This document shows, piece by piece, positions 40,473 to 51,635 of a DNA stretch of 64,000 bases. Numbering within the stretch: position 1 is the first letter of the stretch; each line of letters starts with the position of its first letter. Under the pieces are notes generated by a model that saw only the letters and a program-made list of their open reading frames with translations, made no database searches and was not told the DNA's origin. Source of the DNA: Marchantia polymorpha subsp. ruderalis (lineage: Eukaryota > Streptophyta > Marchantiopsida > Marchantiales > Marchantiaceae); the NCBI GenBank assembly GCA_037833965.1, contig AP031356.1, positions 8,950,501 to 9,014,500 on the forward strand. The letters are read 5' to 3'. The position numbers and the translations under genes were made by a program.

Positions 40473-43400
40473 TGTAATAACCCACTAAAGGCTAAAACTG
40501 CAATATAGTGGTAGAAAGGTCGAACCCACAGGGACAGAGGAACACACAGGGTACAAAGTGTCACGTTTTAACAGACTATTGAGGAGTTTGAATTCTCAGG
40601 CGACTGTCACTCCCAGAAATACTGCAAGTGTCCACTCGGAGCGCACTCGGAGGTCGCACAGTGCAGCGTAACACACACACACACACACACCTGAAACTAC
40701 AGAAACACAACCCAGAGATCCGTTAGGACCTCTACTTCAAGATTTCAGGGGGAAAGTCTCTCACGAGCACACTCGGCAAAGCTGCGGGCAGTGACTTCCA
40801 ACTCCGGCTTTTACAACGCTTCCACTAGCTTGCTGCTAGTGTAGGAAACCCGGTTTGGACTACCTACTTCGGATCGAAGTCACTCAGACGCGGTGAACAA
40901 CACTCTCAACTCACAAAACGCGCAGAGAACACAGGTCCACACTGAAGGACTCACTGTGAAACATTCCAGTAACACAACAACAGTCTATTGAAGAGTTTGA
41001 ATTCTCAGGCACTTGTCATTCCCAGAAATACGACAGGGGTTACCCTCAAGGCACCTGCTGCAGCGTAACCTGAATTTACAACCAAGGCTTACACGAAGTA
41101 GCAAAACTTCACTTTGGCATTCAGGGGAAAAATCCCAAAGGAGTACAATCAGAAAGAAACACTCGAAGGTGTAGGGGCAAAACTGTTCAAGTATCTAACT
41201 AGTCACTGGCTCTGAGCATCGGCAGTCACCCGCAGGTGCAGATCCGAACTACTCAAGTCTCTAACCAATGTACTAGCTCTGAACATTCGGCCGAAGGCCT
41301 TCAGCTACAAAATGCGGAACGCTAAGTTGTAACTCCTCGTGCGTGGTGACAGAACTCAAGGACACAAACACGCAAAGGAAATGGGTTCCTGATCTGCACT
41401 TCTGATGGGAAAGAACCCCAGGCAAAACGCCTGGAACTATTTTATACCTTCTAAGTCCTACCTAGCACTACACTGCACTACGCTACACGCCTGCACGGAA
41501 CCACGCTACACTACACTCCGCGGAACCTGTACTACGTCTCCTGCGCGGCCGACTGCCGCGCACTAACTCCCTACCCTGCCAATCTTCCGCTCGACTGCGC
41601 AGTCCCAAACGCTGCAACGCCGCGGACACCTCCACTTCGAGGGCGGACATGGTATCCTGTGCCTTCGACAGAAAGGCATCGAGCTTCTTTGCTACCTTAC
41701 GCCGACTCCTACTGTCGCCTGACAACAACCCGGCTGCGCGCAATTCAAACTCACGCAGTGTGAGTTTCTCCTGCGCCTTCACTTCCCAGTGGGCGTAGCC
41801 CTTGAGACAGTGGGCGACTCGCCTCGCCGTCTCCACCTTCGTGCGATCCGCCTCCTTCCTGCGATCCTCTTCAATTATCACTAATTGCGATTCGGCTTCA
41901 GCACGTTGCGCTCTCAATTCGCCACACTCTGACTGTAACCTGCGGATTAACTTTTCATCCGCCTGCCGTGCGAGCTGACATTGTTCCAACAACCGCGTCT
42001 GTTGCACGAGCTCCTCTGACAAAATCCGATTCTGGGCCTGCTCAGAAATGAGTGCTTCCTTGACCTTCACCTGCTCCTTGGTGAGCTCGTCCAGTTTCTC
42101 ATCCTTCATCTTCTCGGAGTGCTTGTAGAATTTCTGATTAAGTTTGTACTGACCCCACAAGCATGCATGCTTCTCCTTCAATTCCCTCAACTCCTGGTCC
42201 ACTCTAGCTAATAGCTTGCTGGTGTGGACTTTAGTGCGAGTCCGCCTGCGCACTAACTCGATGTAAGATCCCGGCTGGAGTGGGTCGGCGTATTTATCGA
42301 CCTTGCGATCCAAGTACCTCAGCAACGGAATCACCTGCTCAGAGAGCGCCGCCGCCGGCGCTCCAACAATTTCCTCCTCCTCCTCCTCGGTGTCTTCTGC
42401 TCCTGACATTTCTTCCGTGGAGCCTCCGTCGTCATCATCCGAGTGGAGAATTTCAGTCGCCATTGATTGCGTCGGCGACTACCCCGAGTGGGGCTGCACG
42501 TCATCGACGAGTGCTGCCTGCGAAGGCACGGCTGCAGCCTCGCTGCTCGTCGCCAAAATGTCCAAGGCGGAAGGCGAATGTACCCGTGCGGCATCCCCGT
42601 CGCTCGCTTGTTGGTTGTATACCGCGTCCTCTCTGCCGCCGTCGCCCGCCGCCGAAGGCGATCGAGCGGAGGGTGGCTGCGCGGGGTTTGATTGCGCATC
42701 GCGCATCGAAATTTCATCCCGCGGACAGTCACTCCGCTCCACCGTCTGTTGCTGCTCCCTTGATCGGTCCGTGGGGGCTGTGCCCGGCCCGTGCGCAGGC
42801 GCATTTGCCGGCGCCTTGTCCGCCGCTGACGTAGCGCCGCGGACATCCATCGCCGAAGGCGACATGGCCGGGGGCCGCTCGCCCGATGTACCTTGGCCTA
42901 TAGGCCCTACCGCCGAAGGCGCATCTATCGGCGGACTTCCCGCCGATGGTGCGGCCTCCGCACGCTCCCTGCTCGTATCTCCTCGGCTCGGAGGGTCTGG
43001 CCCCGAGGGCCGGTGTCTCGTAGGCGGTTCTTCCGCCGGCTCCTTCCCCTTCCTACGTTGGAACGGGGGTGATTCTTGCCTGTGCACAGGCGGCACGTGT
43101 GGAGGTGTCCTGGGCACAGGCGACCTGTGCACAGGTGAGCGCCTGTGCACAGGCGGACTGCTCCTTCCCACGCGTAAGCGTAGATCCACGTCCACTTGTG
43201 AACGCCTGTCCACGGAGGCTCGTCCGTCCGCGGAGGCTCGTCTGTGCGCAAACGGAACATCTGTCCGCATCGCACGTGGTAACTCCGGAGGCTCTTGGCC
43301 CGTAGGCGGCCTCTCTCCCGTCGAGGTTGCAGCGGGGCCCGTTGCTCCTGCGGTCGTCCGCGCTTCCTCATGCTTCTCTGGCGACGCACTTCCTTTCTCC

Positions 43401-43777
43401 GTCGCAATCGTCGCCGTGTCCGCACTGTCGGCTGGTAACTCCAGTCTGCGTGCCTTCTGCTTCGGCCGGCTGTATGGCTCGCACAGCGGCCGCGGTCGAA
43501 TGGGAGCAGAGGGTTCTTGATGCTGCTCCTCTTCAGACTCTTCCCTCCATCGCCGCTTCCGCGGCACTCGTGCTGCAGGAGTGTGTCTCCCTTCGTCCCT
43601 CCGTCTTGATGGGGTAGAAGTCGGTGACTCCTCTGCATCAGTGTCGACCTCATTCTCCCGCACATACTTCCCGGGATGGTCGATGGACAATGGCGGAAAA
43701 TGTTCAAGCTCCGCCGCTGTCAAACAATTCCGCTGTCGATAAAAATTGGGCTCGACGCACTAAAGTGGGGTACCACA
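40473..43777 (-). mobile_element. B2 5' LTR with a 2-kb internal deletion
   Basis: On the minus strand it starts TGTGGTACCCCACTTTA at 43777 and within 30 bp jumps to the end of the conserved N-terminal part of ORF3 (43749), so most of U3 is missing. A 12-base filler lies at the joint. From there to TGTAATAACCC at 40473 it is nearly identical to the 3' LTR. It also lacks 46 bp (at 42990/42991) that the 3' LTR has at 16277-16322. The TATA box (41446-41438), hairpin and R/U5 with an (AC)n tract are kept. Confidence 0.9.
41483..43749 (-). pseudogene. ORF3 pseudogene in the B2 5' LTR (N-terminus deleted)
   Basis: This contains ORF3 only from the NCLTAAELEHFPPL block onward; the conserved compact N-terminal region was removed by the LTR deletion. 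A TAG (42481-42479) splits it into the Pro-rich middle (42482-43723) and the coiled-coil C-terminus (41483-42463). The same TAG is in the 3' LTR copy. The 46-bp deletion removes the run in which the 3' LTR copy has its extra A, so the frame is kept here. Confidence 0.85.
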
Positions 43778-44257
43778 CTACACCTTTGAGTGTTTCTTTC
43801 TGATTGTACTCCTTGGGATTTTTCCCCTGAATGCCAAAGTGAAGTTTTGCTACTTCGTGTAAGCCTTGGTTGTAAATTCAGGTTACGCTGCAGCAGGTGC
43901 CTTGAGGGTAACCCCTGTAGTATTTCTGGGAATGACAAGTGCCTGAGAATTCAAACTCTTCAATAGACTGTTGTTGTGTTACTGGAATGTTTCACAGTGA
44001 GTCCTTCAGTGCGGACCTGTGTTCTCTGCGCGTTTTGTGAGTTGAGAGTGTTGTTCACAGCGTAGGAGTGACTTCGATCCGAAGTAGGCAGTCCAAACCG
44101 GGTTTCCTACACTAGCAGCAAGCTAGTGGAAGTGTTGTAAAAGCCGGAGTTGGAAGTCACTGCCCGCAGCTTCGCTGAGTGTACTCTTGAGAGACTTTCC
44201 CCCTGAAATCTTGAGTAGAGGTCCTAACGGATCTCTGGGTTGTGTTTCTGTAGTTTC

Positions 44258-44295
<38 letters not shown>

Positions 44296-44491
44296 ACGCT
44301 GCACTGTGCGACCTCCGAGTGCGCTCCGAGTGGACACTTGCAGTATTTCTGGGAGTGACAGTCGCCTGAGAATTCAAACTCATCAATAGTCTGTTAAACG
44401 TGACACTTTGTACCCTGTGTGTTCCTCTGTCCCTGTGGGTTCGACCTTTCTACCACTATATTGCAGTTTTAGCCTTTAGTGGGTTATTACA
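43778..44491 (+). mobile_element. Outer solo LTR of family B, 3' end
   Basis: The plus-strand continuation of the LTR at 9664-14215. It begins inside R/U5 at CTACACCTTTGAG (CTACA is probably the B2 target duplication) and runs through a (TG)n tract near 44262-44289 to GGGTTATTACA at 44491. It is followed by CATAT at 44492-44496, matching 9659-9663. Confidence 0.9.
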
Positions 44492-44496
44492 CATAT

Positions 44497-45061
44497 CTTA
44501 GCAGAACTCTTAGATTTGCATCGGTACGTGTGTATTTTTGTATTTTAGGCACAAAAAGAACTGAACGCCTTGCTGATGCCAATCATTGAGGCGTTGAGAG
44601 ACTCCACGCTACTAAAGGCTCAAGCATGCCAAGTTGGACAAGTTCTCGTACTAGAGTCTGCTGGATCATGAGGTCGATGGTCTGAAGTTCTCAGACTCAA
44701 AAACTCAGAAACTCAGCTGATGTTGACGGGAGCTGCGATGAGAACTAACTTGTATACAGAAAACTTCGAAGCACGAATACTACTTGACGATGATTCGTTC
44801 GCGGTCAGCTTCCCTGCAAAAATCATGACAATAGCTCATAAAGTTACCCTGATGTTTAAATATACAAATGCAGTCACTGCAGCAATAGGTGATCAAACAA
44901 AACACGGCTATGGAGAAGATAATTTCATCAAGCTTTTCACCAACCTGAAGCTGTTGAGAGCACGAAAGTAAGTTGAGAATTTCTCCAATCTGCGTAACAC
45001 TTGGTTCAGCAAATTGTGTAAGTGTTTATTCAAACCCGCATTGAAAAGAGCGTAATCACTA
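44497..45061. other. Flank with BTB-like exon remnant (paralogue of 55.5-56.0 kb)
   Basis: From about 44700 to 45061 this matches 55550-56015 closely. It lacks the roughly 135-bp stretch that encodes the BTB-like core in the other copy (the break is near 44782). The plus-strand frame at 44720-44971 is a by-product. It ends at the CACTA where the next solo LTR inserted. Confidence 0.6.
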
Positions 45062-48000
45062 TGTGGGACCCCACTTTTGGTATTTTTGAGGAATTTAAAA
45101 CATTTTTGGAAAACTGTACCGCGGCAGTAGTCTAAATGGCCATCGGTGCATCAATATAGAGCAAAACTGGAGGATCTCGGAAAATCTCGAGAGAACTCGT
45201 AGAATCCAGGAGTTGGGTGCAACGTCTGGGACAGACACCGCCCTAGATGCGGGCTCTGAAGGAATAACCCCTTCGGCGCAAGGCGCGAAATCCGCCTTCG
45301 GCGCTGCGCCTTCGGCGCTAGAGGAATCCTTCAGAACCTGGTCAATTCCCCAACGCCTCAACTTGGTTAGGGTTTCGTTGGAAAGAGCTCAACGCGCTGA
45401 TTCTAACGAGCCCAAGAACGCCACGAACGGAGGAGGAATCCGGGAGTTATGAAGGTCGCAAGACACTCAGCTTCTCGCCTACGAGTAGTCGAGGAAAGTT
45501 TGTCCTATGCGCGGACGAGGGAAGTCCGCCTACGCGTAGGCGAAATAGGGTTTGACGTCGGCGGGGTGTTCGCCGCGAATGTCGCCTACTCGTAGGCGGG
45601 GAGGACTAACACCTCTGCACAGGCGGACGCGCGAAGTTTGCCTACGCACAGGCGCTTCGGCGTCGGCGCGAAATCCGCCTTCGGCCCTAGAAATACCCCT
45701 TCGGGTTGGAAATTGTATGGCGCCTTCGGCGCCAGCGCAGCAGCGCGGACGGGCGAGGACCTAACGGAGTAGTAAAATCCGTACGGACGGAACGGATGAG
45801 TGCGCCTTCAGCCGGTCGGGGTTACAGAGACAAGAGCGCCGACGGAGAGGCGAGAGAAATGGACAGACTGGACGGAGTCTGTTGACCGCGGTCAACGCCT
45901 TCGGCACAGCCGCCTTCGGCGCTGCGCCTACGGCGAGGGACCGGCGCGGACGAACGTTTGATACGCGGACGGAATTCGCCTACGCACAGGCAAATGAAGT
46001 TCCGCGCCGGCGGAGATTCCGCCGGGGATTCCGCTTACGCAGAAGGGTGTTCGATTTTTGTCCGATGCGCGGACGATCGCCTTCGGCTGAGCGGGACTGG
46101 CCAAAGGTAAGTACGAACGAGTGTAGCGCGCAAGGCGAGAAATCCGCCTTCGGCGCTGCGCACCCATGTCCGCGGCGTAGTACGCTAGCGGAGTTCAAAT
46201 TGCCAATTCGAGCGTGTGAGTTAAGTCAGCGTCGGCGGAGCGTGAAGCCGCGCGTGAGAGAGGAGGCCGTTATAGCGCGGAGCCGGCGCGGCCATCAAGT
46301 GATTCGACCCTCACGACCGAGAGCCGACCATGACATTCGACCAGGAGACGGAGGACGCCCCATTCTTGAATTCGCGATTTCACTTTCTAGTACGAGCTGC
46401 GCGCGTCCACCTGCTAGCTGTTAAACGTTCTAGACATTGCCGCGCGTAGGATTACTTGGTGACTGAGAGAGAATTGAGTGCACGCGATTTGGAATTGAGG
46501 GAGATTGGAGTTTGCAGAGGAAGCAAGAAGCTCGAGCAGAGCAGAGAGAGAGTTGTTGCGCAAGCAAATTTCAAGAACGCAATGTCAAGAGTGAACAGGC
46601 TGCGGATGCTACCGCTCCGGCTTCCACAGAACGGGTTGCGTGCTTTCGAGGAGCGGCTGATTGCAAGAAAACTTGATTTCTTGCTGTGGGGGTGGAATTA
46701 CATATGTGTATACATGGTGCGCGAATGGCTGGACGCGGAGCGACAACCTACGCGCGGATTGCGTCCGCACGTAGATCGGTGGACCGTCCACGATTGGGCG
46801 CAGGCATTGGGGAGGTGTGCCGGCAACGACGGGTACCTCCTATTTGATAGTGAGAGCGTCAAGGTGACGAAGTAGGACGAAGCGCAATTCGTGGAATTGT
46901 TCAAGCGGGAGAGGTCTACCAAGAACGGGTACAAGACCCGCGACTACAAAGATCGTTTCCGCCGAACTGTAGCGGCGGCGCTGCTGCAATTGCTGCAGCC
47001 GCACTGCACCTCGTACATCACCTTATGGCAGGTGTCTTTTGTGGAGCTCATCTTGGCCAGAGCTCCACTTCACTGGGCGCGCATCCTACATAGGGTGATG
47101 CGACAGCACGCATACGAGGAGAAGGGGGGAACTCTCAATCACCTCTCTCCTTTCTTGATAAACTTCTATCGACAGAGTGTCAGCTCGCGTGACAGGCGGA
47201 TGAAGATTTGATCCGCAGGCTGCAGTCGGAGTGTGGAGAATTGAGAGCTCAGCGTGCGGAGGCCGAATTGCAGTTGATAGTAATTGAAGACGATCGCAGG
47301 CGAGAGGCAGATCGCACGAAGGCGGAGATGGCGAGGCGAGTCGCCCATTGTCTCAAGGGCTACGCCCACTGGGAAGTGGCGGCGCAGGAGAAATTCACAC
47401 TGCGTGAGTTAGAGCTTCGCGCAGCCGGGTTGTTGGCAGGTGACAGTCGGAGTCGGCGGCGGGTAGCGAAGACGCTAGACTCTTTTCTGTCGAAGGCGCG
47501 GGATACCATGTCCACCCTTGAGTCGGAGGTGTCCGCTGCGTTGCAACGATTGGGACTGCGCAGTCGAGCGGAAGACTGGCAGGGTAGGGAGTTAGTGCGC
47601 GGCAGTCCGTCGCGCAGGAGGCGAAGCACAGGTTCCGCGGAGTGTAGTGTAGCGTGGTTCTGTGCCGGCGTGTAGCGTAGTGCAGTGTAGTGCTAGTTAG
47701 GACTTAGAAGGTATAAAGTAGTTCAAGGCGTCTTGCCTTGGGATCTTTCCCAACATCAGAAGTGCAGATCATGAACTCATTTTCTCTGCGTGTTTGTGTA
47801 CTTAGTTCTGTCACCACGCAAGAGGGGCTACAACTTGGCGTTTCGCATTTTGTAGATGAAGGCCTTCGGCCGAATGTTCAGAGCTAGTACATTGGTTAGA
47901 GACTTGAGTAGTTCGGATCTACACCTGCAGGTGATTGCCGATGCTAAGAGCCAGTGACTAGTTAGATACTTGAATAGTTTCGCCCCTACACCTTTGAGTG

Positions 48001-48695
48001 TTTGTTCCTGATTGTACTCCTTCGGGATTTTTCCCCTGAATGCCAAAGTGAAGTTTTGCTACTTCGTGTAAGCCTTGGTTGTAAATTCAGGTTACGCTGC
48101 AGCAGGTGCCTTAAGGTTAACCCCTGTAGTATTTTTGGGAATGACAAGTGCCTGAGAATTCAAACTCTTCAATAGACTGTTATGGTGTGTTACTGGAACG
48201 TTTCTCAGTGAGTCCTTCCGTGCGGACCTGTGTTCTCTACGCGTTTTGTGAGTTGAGAGTGTTGTTCACCGCGTGTGAGTGACTTCGATCCGAAGTAGGA
48301 AGTCCAAACCGGGTTCCCTACGCTAGCAGAAAACTAGTGGAAGGGTTGTAAAAGCCGGAGTTGGGAGTCACTACCCGCAGCTTCGCTGAGTACTTGCGAG
48401 AGACTTTTCCCCCCCCCCCCCCTGAAATCTTGAGTAGAGGTCCTAACGGATCTCTGGGTTGTGTTTCTGTAGTTTCAGGTGTGTGTGTGTGTGTGTGTTA
48501 CGCTGCACTGTGCGACCTCCGAGTGCGCTCCGAGTGGACACTTGCAATATTTCTGGGAGTGACAGTCGCCTGAGAATTCAAACTCCTCAATAGTCTGTTA
48601 AATGTGACACTTTGTACCCTGTGTGTTCCTCTGTCCCTGTGGGTTCGACCTTTCTACCACTATACTGCAGTTTTAGCCTTTAGTGGGTTATTACA
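45062..48695 (+). mobile_element. Solo LTR B3 with internal deletion, TSD CACTA
   Basis: Starts TGTGGGACCCCAC at 45062 and ends GGGTTATTACA at 48695. CACTA lies on both sides (45057-45061 and 48696-48700). It holds the whole U3 front, ORF3 with its middle deleted, TATA box (47712-47720), hairpin (47724-47740), a C(14) run near 48410 and a (TG)n tract near 48480. A paralogous segment at 56000-56030 (GTCACTGACTGTCC) has the site without the insertion. Confidence 0.94.
46582..47675 (+). pseudogene. ORF3 pseudogene in solo LTR B3
   Basis: The conserved ATG at 46582 is followed by the compact N-terminal blocks (LDFLLWGWNYIC, HDWAQALGRCAG, YKTRDYKDRFR, GGTLNHLSPFLINFY). A TAG at 46873-46875 stands where other copies have CAG. 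Near 47175 the sequence jumps from NFYRQ straight into the C-terminal coiled coil (LIRRLQSECGELRAQR), so the whole disordered middle is deleted. The C-terminus ends normally at 47675 and is well conserved. Confidence 0.88.
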
Positions 48696-48719
48696 CACTA
48701 ACTGTCCTTACACATGAAA

Positions 48720-49469
48720 AAATTAAATTATTGGTAAATTATTCCTCACAATTTTTTCTCCCCTAAGATCAAAATATTCTTCATCCGGAGTAGTGATAGG
48801 TTTGGGTGATATCAAATGCGGCAGAAGATCACAGTTGTCGTTCCGCACAGGTGGTGATTGCTCAACCTAGAAAAAAAAGAGTGAAAGATTAGAGAAAAAA
48901 AATAAAAAGAAAAATCAACTAATGTTAACATACAAGTTACGAAGTAAAAACTCACATCAATTTGTTGATATTCATGTGATATCAAGGCGGGCAGAAGATT
49001 CCAATCTTCGTTCTGCACAGGTGGTGGTTGCTCATCTTAAAAATGAAGAGTGAAAAATTAAGGAAAAAAATTAAAAGCAAAAGTCAATCAATGATAACAT
49101 ACAAATTATGAAGTAAAAACTCACCGCAATTTAGAAAACGGCACGTCCCCAAACGGAGAACAAACAGAGAACAATGGATCGCTAGTAGTTGAGAACTCCT
49201 GAGCAATTTGACCGATTATAAGTCCCCGGACGTAGAACAATGGGATGAATGGAAAGTGACTGGTCGAGCACTTGTGTTCATTGCGTTGGTAGGCCGCTGC
49301 AGCCTCCTTCTTCATTCTGTACGAACCTACCCACTCCCTCTTCTTTGTGTGCGTATTTTAAATTTCCGCAACCCACGTGCCTCAGGTGCGCTGCCGCACT
49401 CCCTTGTACTTGTTATCTCCATTGTCGGATCCTCCCTCGCCTCTAGAAGCTTTCTTCCTCCTTGTCATA
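48720..49469 (-). pseudogene. AP2/ERF transcription-factor pseudogene with duplicated exon
   Basis: AP2/ERF factors bind GCC-box or DRE DNA with one AP2 domain. The minus strand from ATG 49469 reads a basic start (TRRKKASRGEGG), then [14 protein letters not shown] then replaces the Trp codon of the paralogue, followed by TWVAEI, a TAA, THTKKREW, and [14 protein letters not shown]. Two nonsense changes break the domain. The first exon ends about 49126 at GTGAGT. A second small exon (49035-48956, with EQPPPVQNEDWNLLPALIS) and a third (from 48866, with EQSPPVRNDNCDLLPHLIS) are tandem copies about 169 bp apart, each with its intron. The closest relative is at 56151-56447. Confidence 0.8.
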
Positions 49470-49748
49470 TTCCTACCTAAAGAGTAAGGAATATGCAGGT
49501 CAACGAAGACAGTGGTCAACGAACAACGATCGTCTCGTTGTTCGGCGCAGAAACTTGAGCTCTGTCTTTTGCCAAGCTTAAAGGAGATGGGACCCACTGT
49601 CATTACAGAAGGCTCCCATACGATTTTTGGTTTGATTTTTATCTTTCGACGTTCTCAAATGAGTACTTCTCGGCCCAAATCTCAAATAGCTTTGAAAGCC
49701 GAAGCCCAACCTGCATAGCGAGCAATTGACTTATGAGTGCAAAATTCC

Positions 49749-50593
49749 ATGGGAGTAGCGCAATAGGTATAACATACTTACAATAAAGATTCAGAATGAG
49801 ACACGCATGAATCCGGTCCTGTTTCCCAGTACTTTGGAAAAGTTTATAGTAGGGCATATTCCCCGTCCCTTGGAGCAATGAAAGATTCATCGCTTTCTGT
49901 CGTTGTCGGGAGGAATTTATCACGAGGATCTTGTTTGTTGACCACGAGGACCTCGACTCGACTGCACAGTTCCACGATGTTGGAGACACTCAAGAATCTC
50001 AATACCGTAAACTTTTTTTTGGTTGTACATTAAAATATCTGCAAAGTTTTTTACATATAGGGAGTTTCATTTTCTCGCTACTCAACAGTATGTTACTCTG
50101 GACCCTACACCCTTTCCGAGCATAAATATAGGTCCCAAAAATGGTCATGGAAGATTATCTGGACATCAATTTCAGCCAAGACTAGTCACAAGTCTAAAGT
50201 TCTCACGTTAGAATGGAATGAAAGGGCAAAAAGTAAGGTCCGGAGTAACAAACTGTTGAGTAGCGAGAAAACAAAACTCCTTATATGTAAAAAGCTTTGC
50301 AGATATTTTAATGTATAACAAAAAAAAAACTTACGATATCGAGATTCTTGAGCAAATCCGAGATCGTGGAACTGTGCAGTTGAGTCGAAGTCCTCGTGAT
50401 CAACAAACAAGGTACTCGTGATGAACTGCTCTCCAACCACGACAGAGAGCGATGAATCTTTCATTGCTCCAAGGGACAGGGAACATGCCCTACTATAAAC
50501 TTTTCTAAAGTACTGGGAAACTGGATCGGATTTATCCGTGTTCCATTCTCAATCTTCATTGTAAGTATGCTATACCTATTGCGTTACTCCCAT
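49749..50593. repeat. Fold-back: about 360-bp inverted repeat with a 125-bp spacer
   Basis: The left arm (49749-50108) and right arm (50233-50593) are imperfect reverse complements. Both contain the same gene fragment. On the right arm's minus strand it reads SLSVVVGEQFITS, then TLFVDHEDFDSTAQFHDLG, then GTAAGT, a likely exon end. The left arm carries the same in plus orientation. The arms also share the outer ATGGGAGTAGCGCAATAGGT region. A transcript would make a long hairpin with about 360-bp arms. The gene it came from is not recognised. Confidence 0.85.
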
Positions 50594-50992
50594 CAACACC
50601 TTATCGTCGGCGTCAGCGTAGCGCACCAGTGAAATCATCACCTTTGGCTCACCGACAATATGCAACAACCGCGAGAAAAATAAGCAGCGGTTGCCGCTGC
50701 ACACCCTCACCCTTGTCCTGTTTCTTTCGAGAAGCAAACGACATGGTGCAAGAGTTTCTGCAACCTTCCCGAGCACAAACATAGGCCCCGAGCAGCATTC
50801 CACGTAACCTGCATCCTTGTCCTCTTTCTTTCGAGAAGCAAACGAGATGGTGAAAGAGTTTCTGAAATCTTCCGGAACCCAAATATAGGCTCCAAGCAGC
50901 AGTCTATTCTCGTCCCTTCCGCCCACCAATGATTGATATTCCCTCCTTGTTGCACCACTCTTCGGCTCTTCTGTCCTTTGCGCTTGGGCCAA
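50576..50992 (-). CDS. Unknown gene fragment with internal duplication
   Basis: A 138-residue frame starting MAQAQRTEEPKS. Its first part (TEEPKSGATRREYQSLV) is also found, with a splice-donor-like GTGAGC, in the spacer of the fold-back at 9172-9321, so this N-terminus was probably an exon. The middle is a tandem duplication of about 107 bp (around 50710-50920) giving two versions of a CRLLLER or FASRKKE-like stretch. I do not recognise a domain. It lies just downstream of the PAH copy on the same strand and overlaps the outer end of the fold-back. It could be the decayed front of the gene that gave rise to the fold-back arms. Confidence 0.35.
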   Translation of the reverse strand: MAQAQRTEEPKSGATRREYQSLVGGRDENRLLLGAYIWVPEDFRNSFTISFASRKKEDKDAGYVECCSGPMFVLGKVAETLAPCRLLLERNRTRVRVCSGNRCLFFSRLLHIVGEPKVMISLVRYADADDKVLMGVTQ

Positions 50993-51181
50993 TCACGCAG
51001 TTAGTGAGTTGAACTAAAAGTTTTACTAACTGGACTGGGGCTGGGCATTTATTGCAGGGCACTGCGGTGTCGCAATATATACACAGGCACCAAAGCTAGA
51101 GCTGCATGTCGAAATCTTATTTAATCTGACAAAATAAAATCTCACTCTTGTCTCATCATCCCTTGAAAAGAGGGCGTTAGT

Positions 51182-51295
51182 ACACGAACCTTCTAGGCAC
51201 TGATGGATTTCACTAATGAGATTTTGAAACATTTAAGAACACGAACCTTCTAGGCACTCATGGATTTCACTAATGAGAAAATGAAACATTTAATC
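51182..51295. repeat. 57-bp tandem duplication
   Basis: Two copies of a unit beginning ACACGAACCTTCTAGGCACT (51182 and 51239) with few differences. Confidence 0.85.
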
Positions 51296-51635
51296 CGGTC
51301 CTCAAAGGTTGACTTCGCTGCAGTCCGTCCGTTTTGTCAGGCTTTCGTCAGATTGGGATTAAGTTAAATTTGCTTTAACTATTTTCTCTTGAGGTATTGT
51401 ACACGGCATGCATCCTGTTTCTATTTCGCGTATTTCAAAGGAACATGAAGATAAGGAAAATATTTTTTCGTTATTTTCACCGTTATTTATATAGATAGAA
51501 AATAGTAATCAGGTATCACAAGATTCAGTTTAATCAAGGATATAGTTAAAATACAAATTGTGGCGCAAGTAGGGACAAGAATGAACAGCCTATCACATGT
51601 CAAGAAACATTTCCAATTCTTAACCATATGTGCTC

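Larger units (their letters stand above)
14213..43777 (-). mobile_element. Ty3/gypsy element B2 (minus strand), nested in the outer LTR and itself interrupted by element A
   Basis: The order on the minus strand is 5' LTR (40473-43777), PBS (40433-40450), gag-protease, leaky UAG, pol, PPT (34674-34690) and 3' LTR (33330-34673 continued at 14213-17796). CTACA at 43778-43782 is the likely right target duplication; the left one was lost. At the left junction about 455 bp of the 3' LTR end and about 130 bp of the outer LTR are gone, joined at a 3-bp microhomology. The 5' LTR also lacks about 2 kb including the start of its ORF3. Gag-pol has two premature TGA codons. The element is dead but recent, because its LTRs are nearly identical where both survive. 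Confidence 0.9.

Noticed and set aside
42303-43520. Long plus-strand open frames over the B2 LTRs (405 and 271 codons)
   Set aside because: They lie antisense to ORF3 and arise from the GC-rich, palindrome-rich composition. They are not conserved as proteins between LTR copies beyond what ORF3 imposes.
9664-44491. Outer plus-strand element as a full-length retrotransposon
   Set aside because: Between the CATAT duplications the plus-strand parts add up to one LTR only. All gag-pol is minus strand and belongs to B2 or A.
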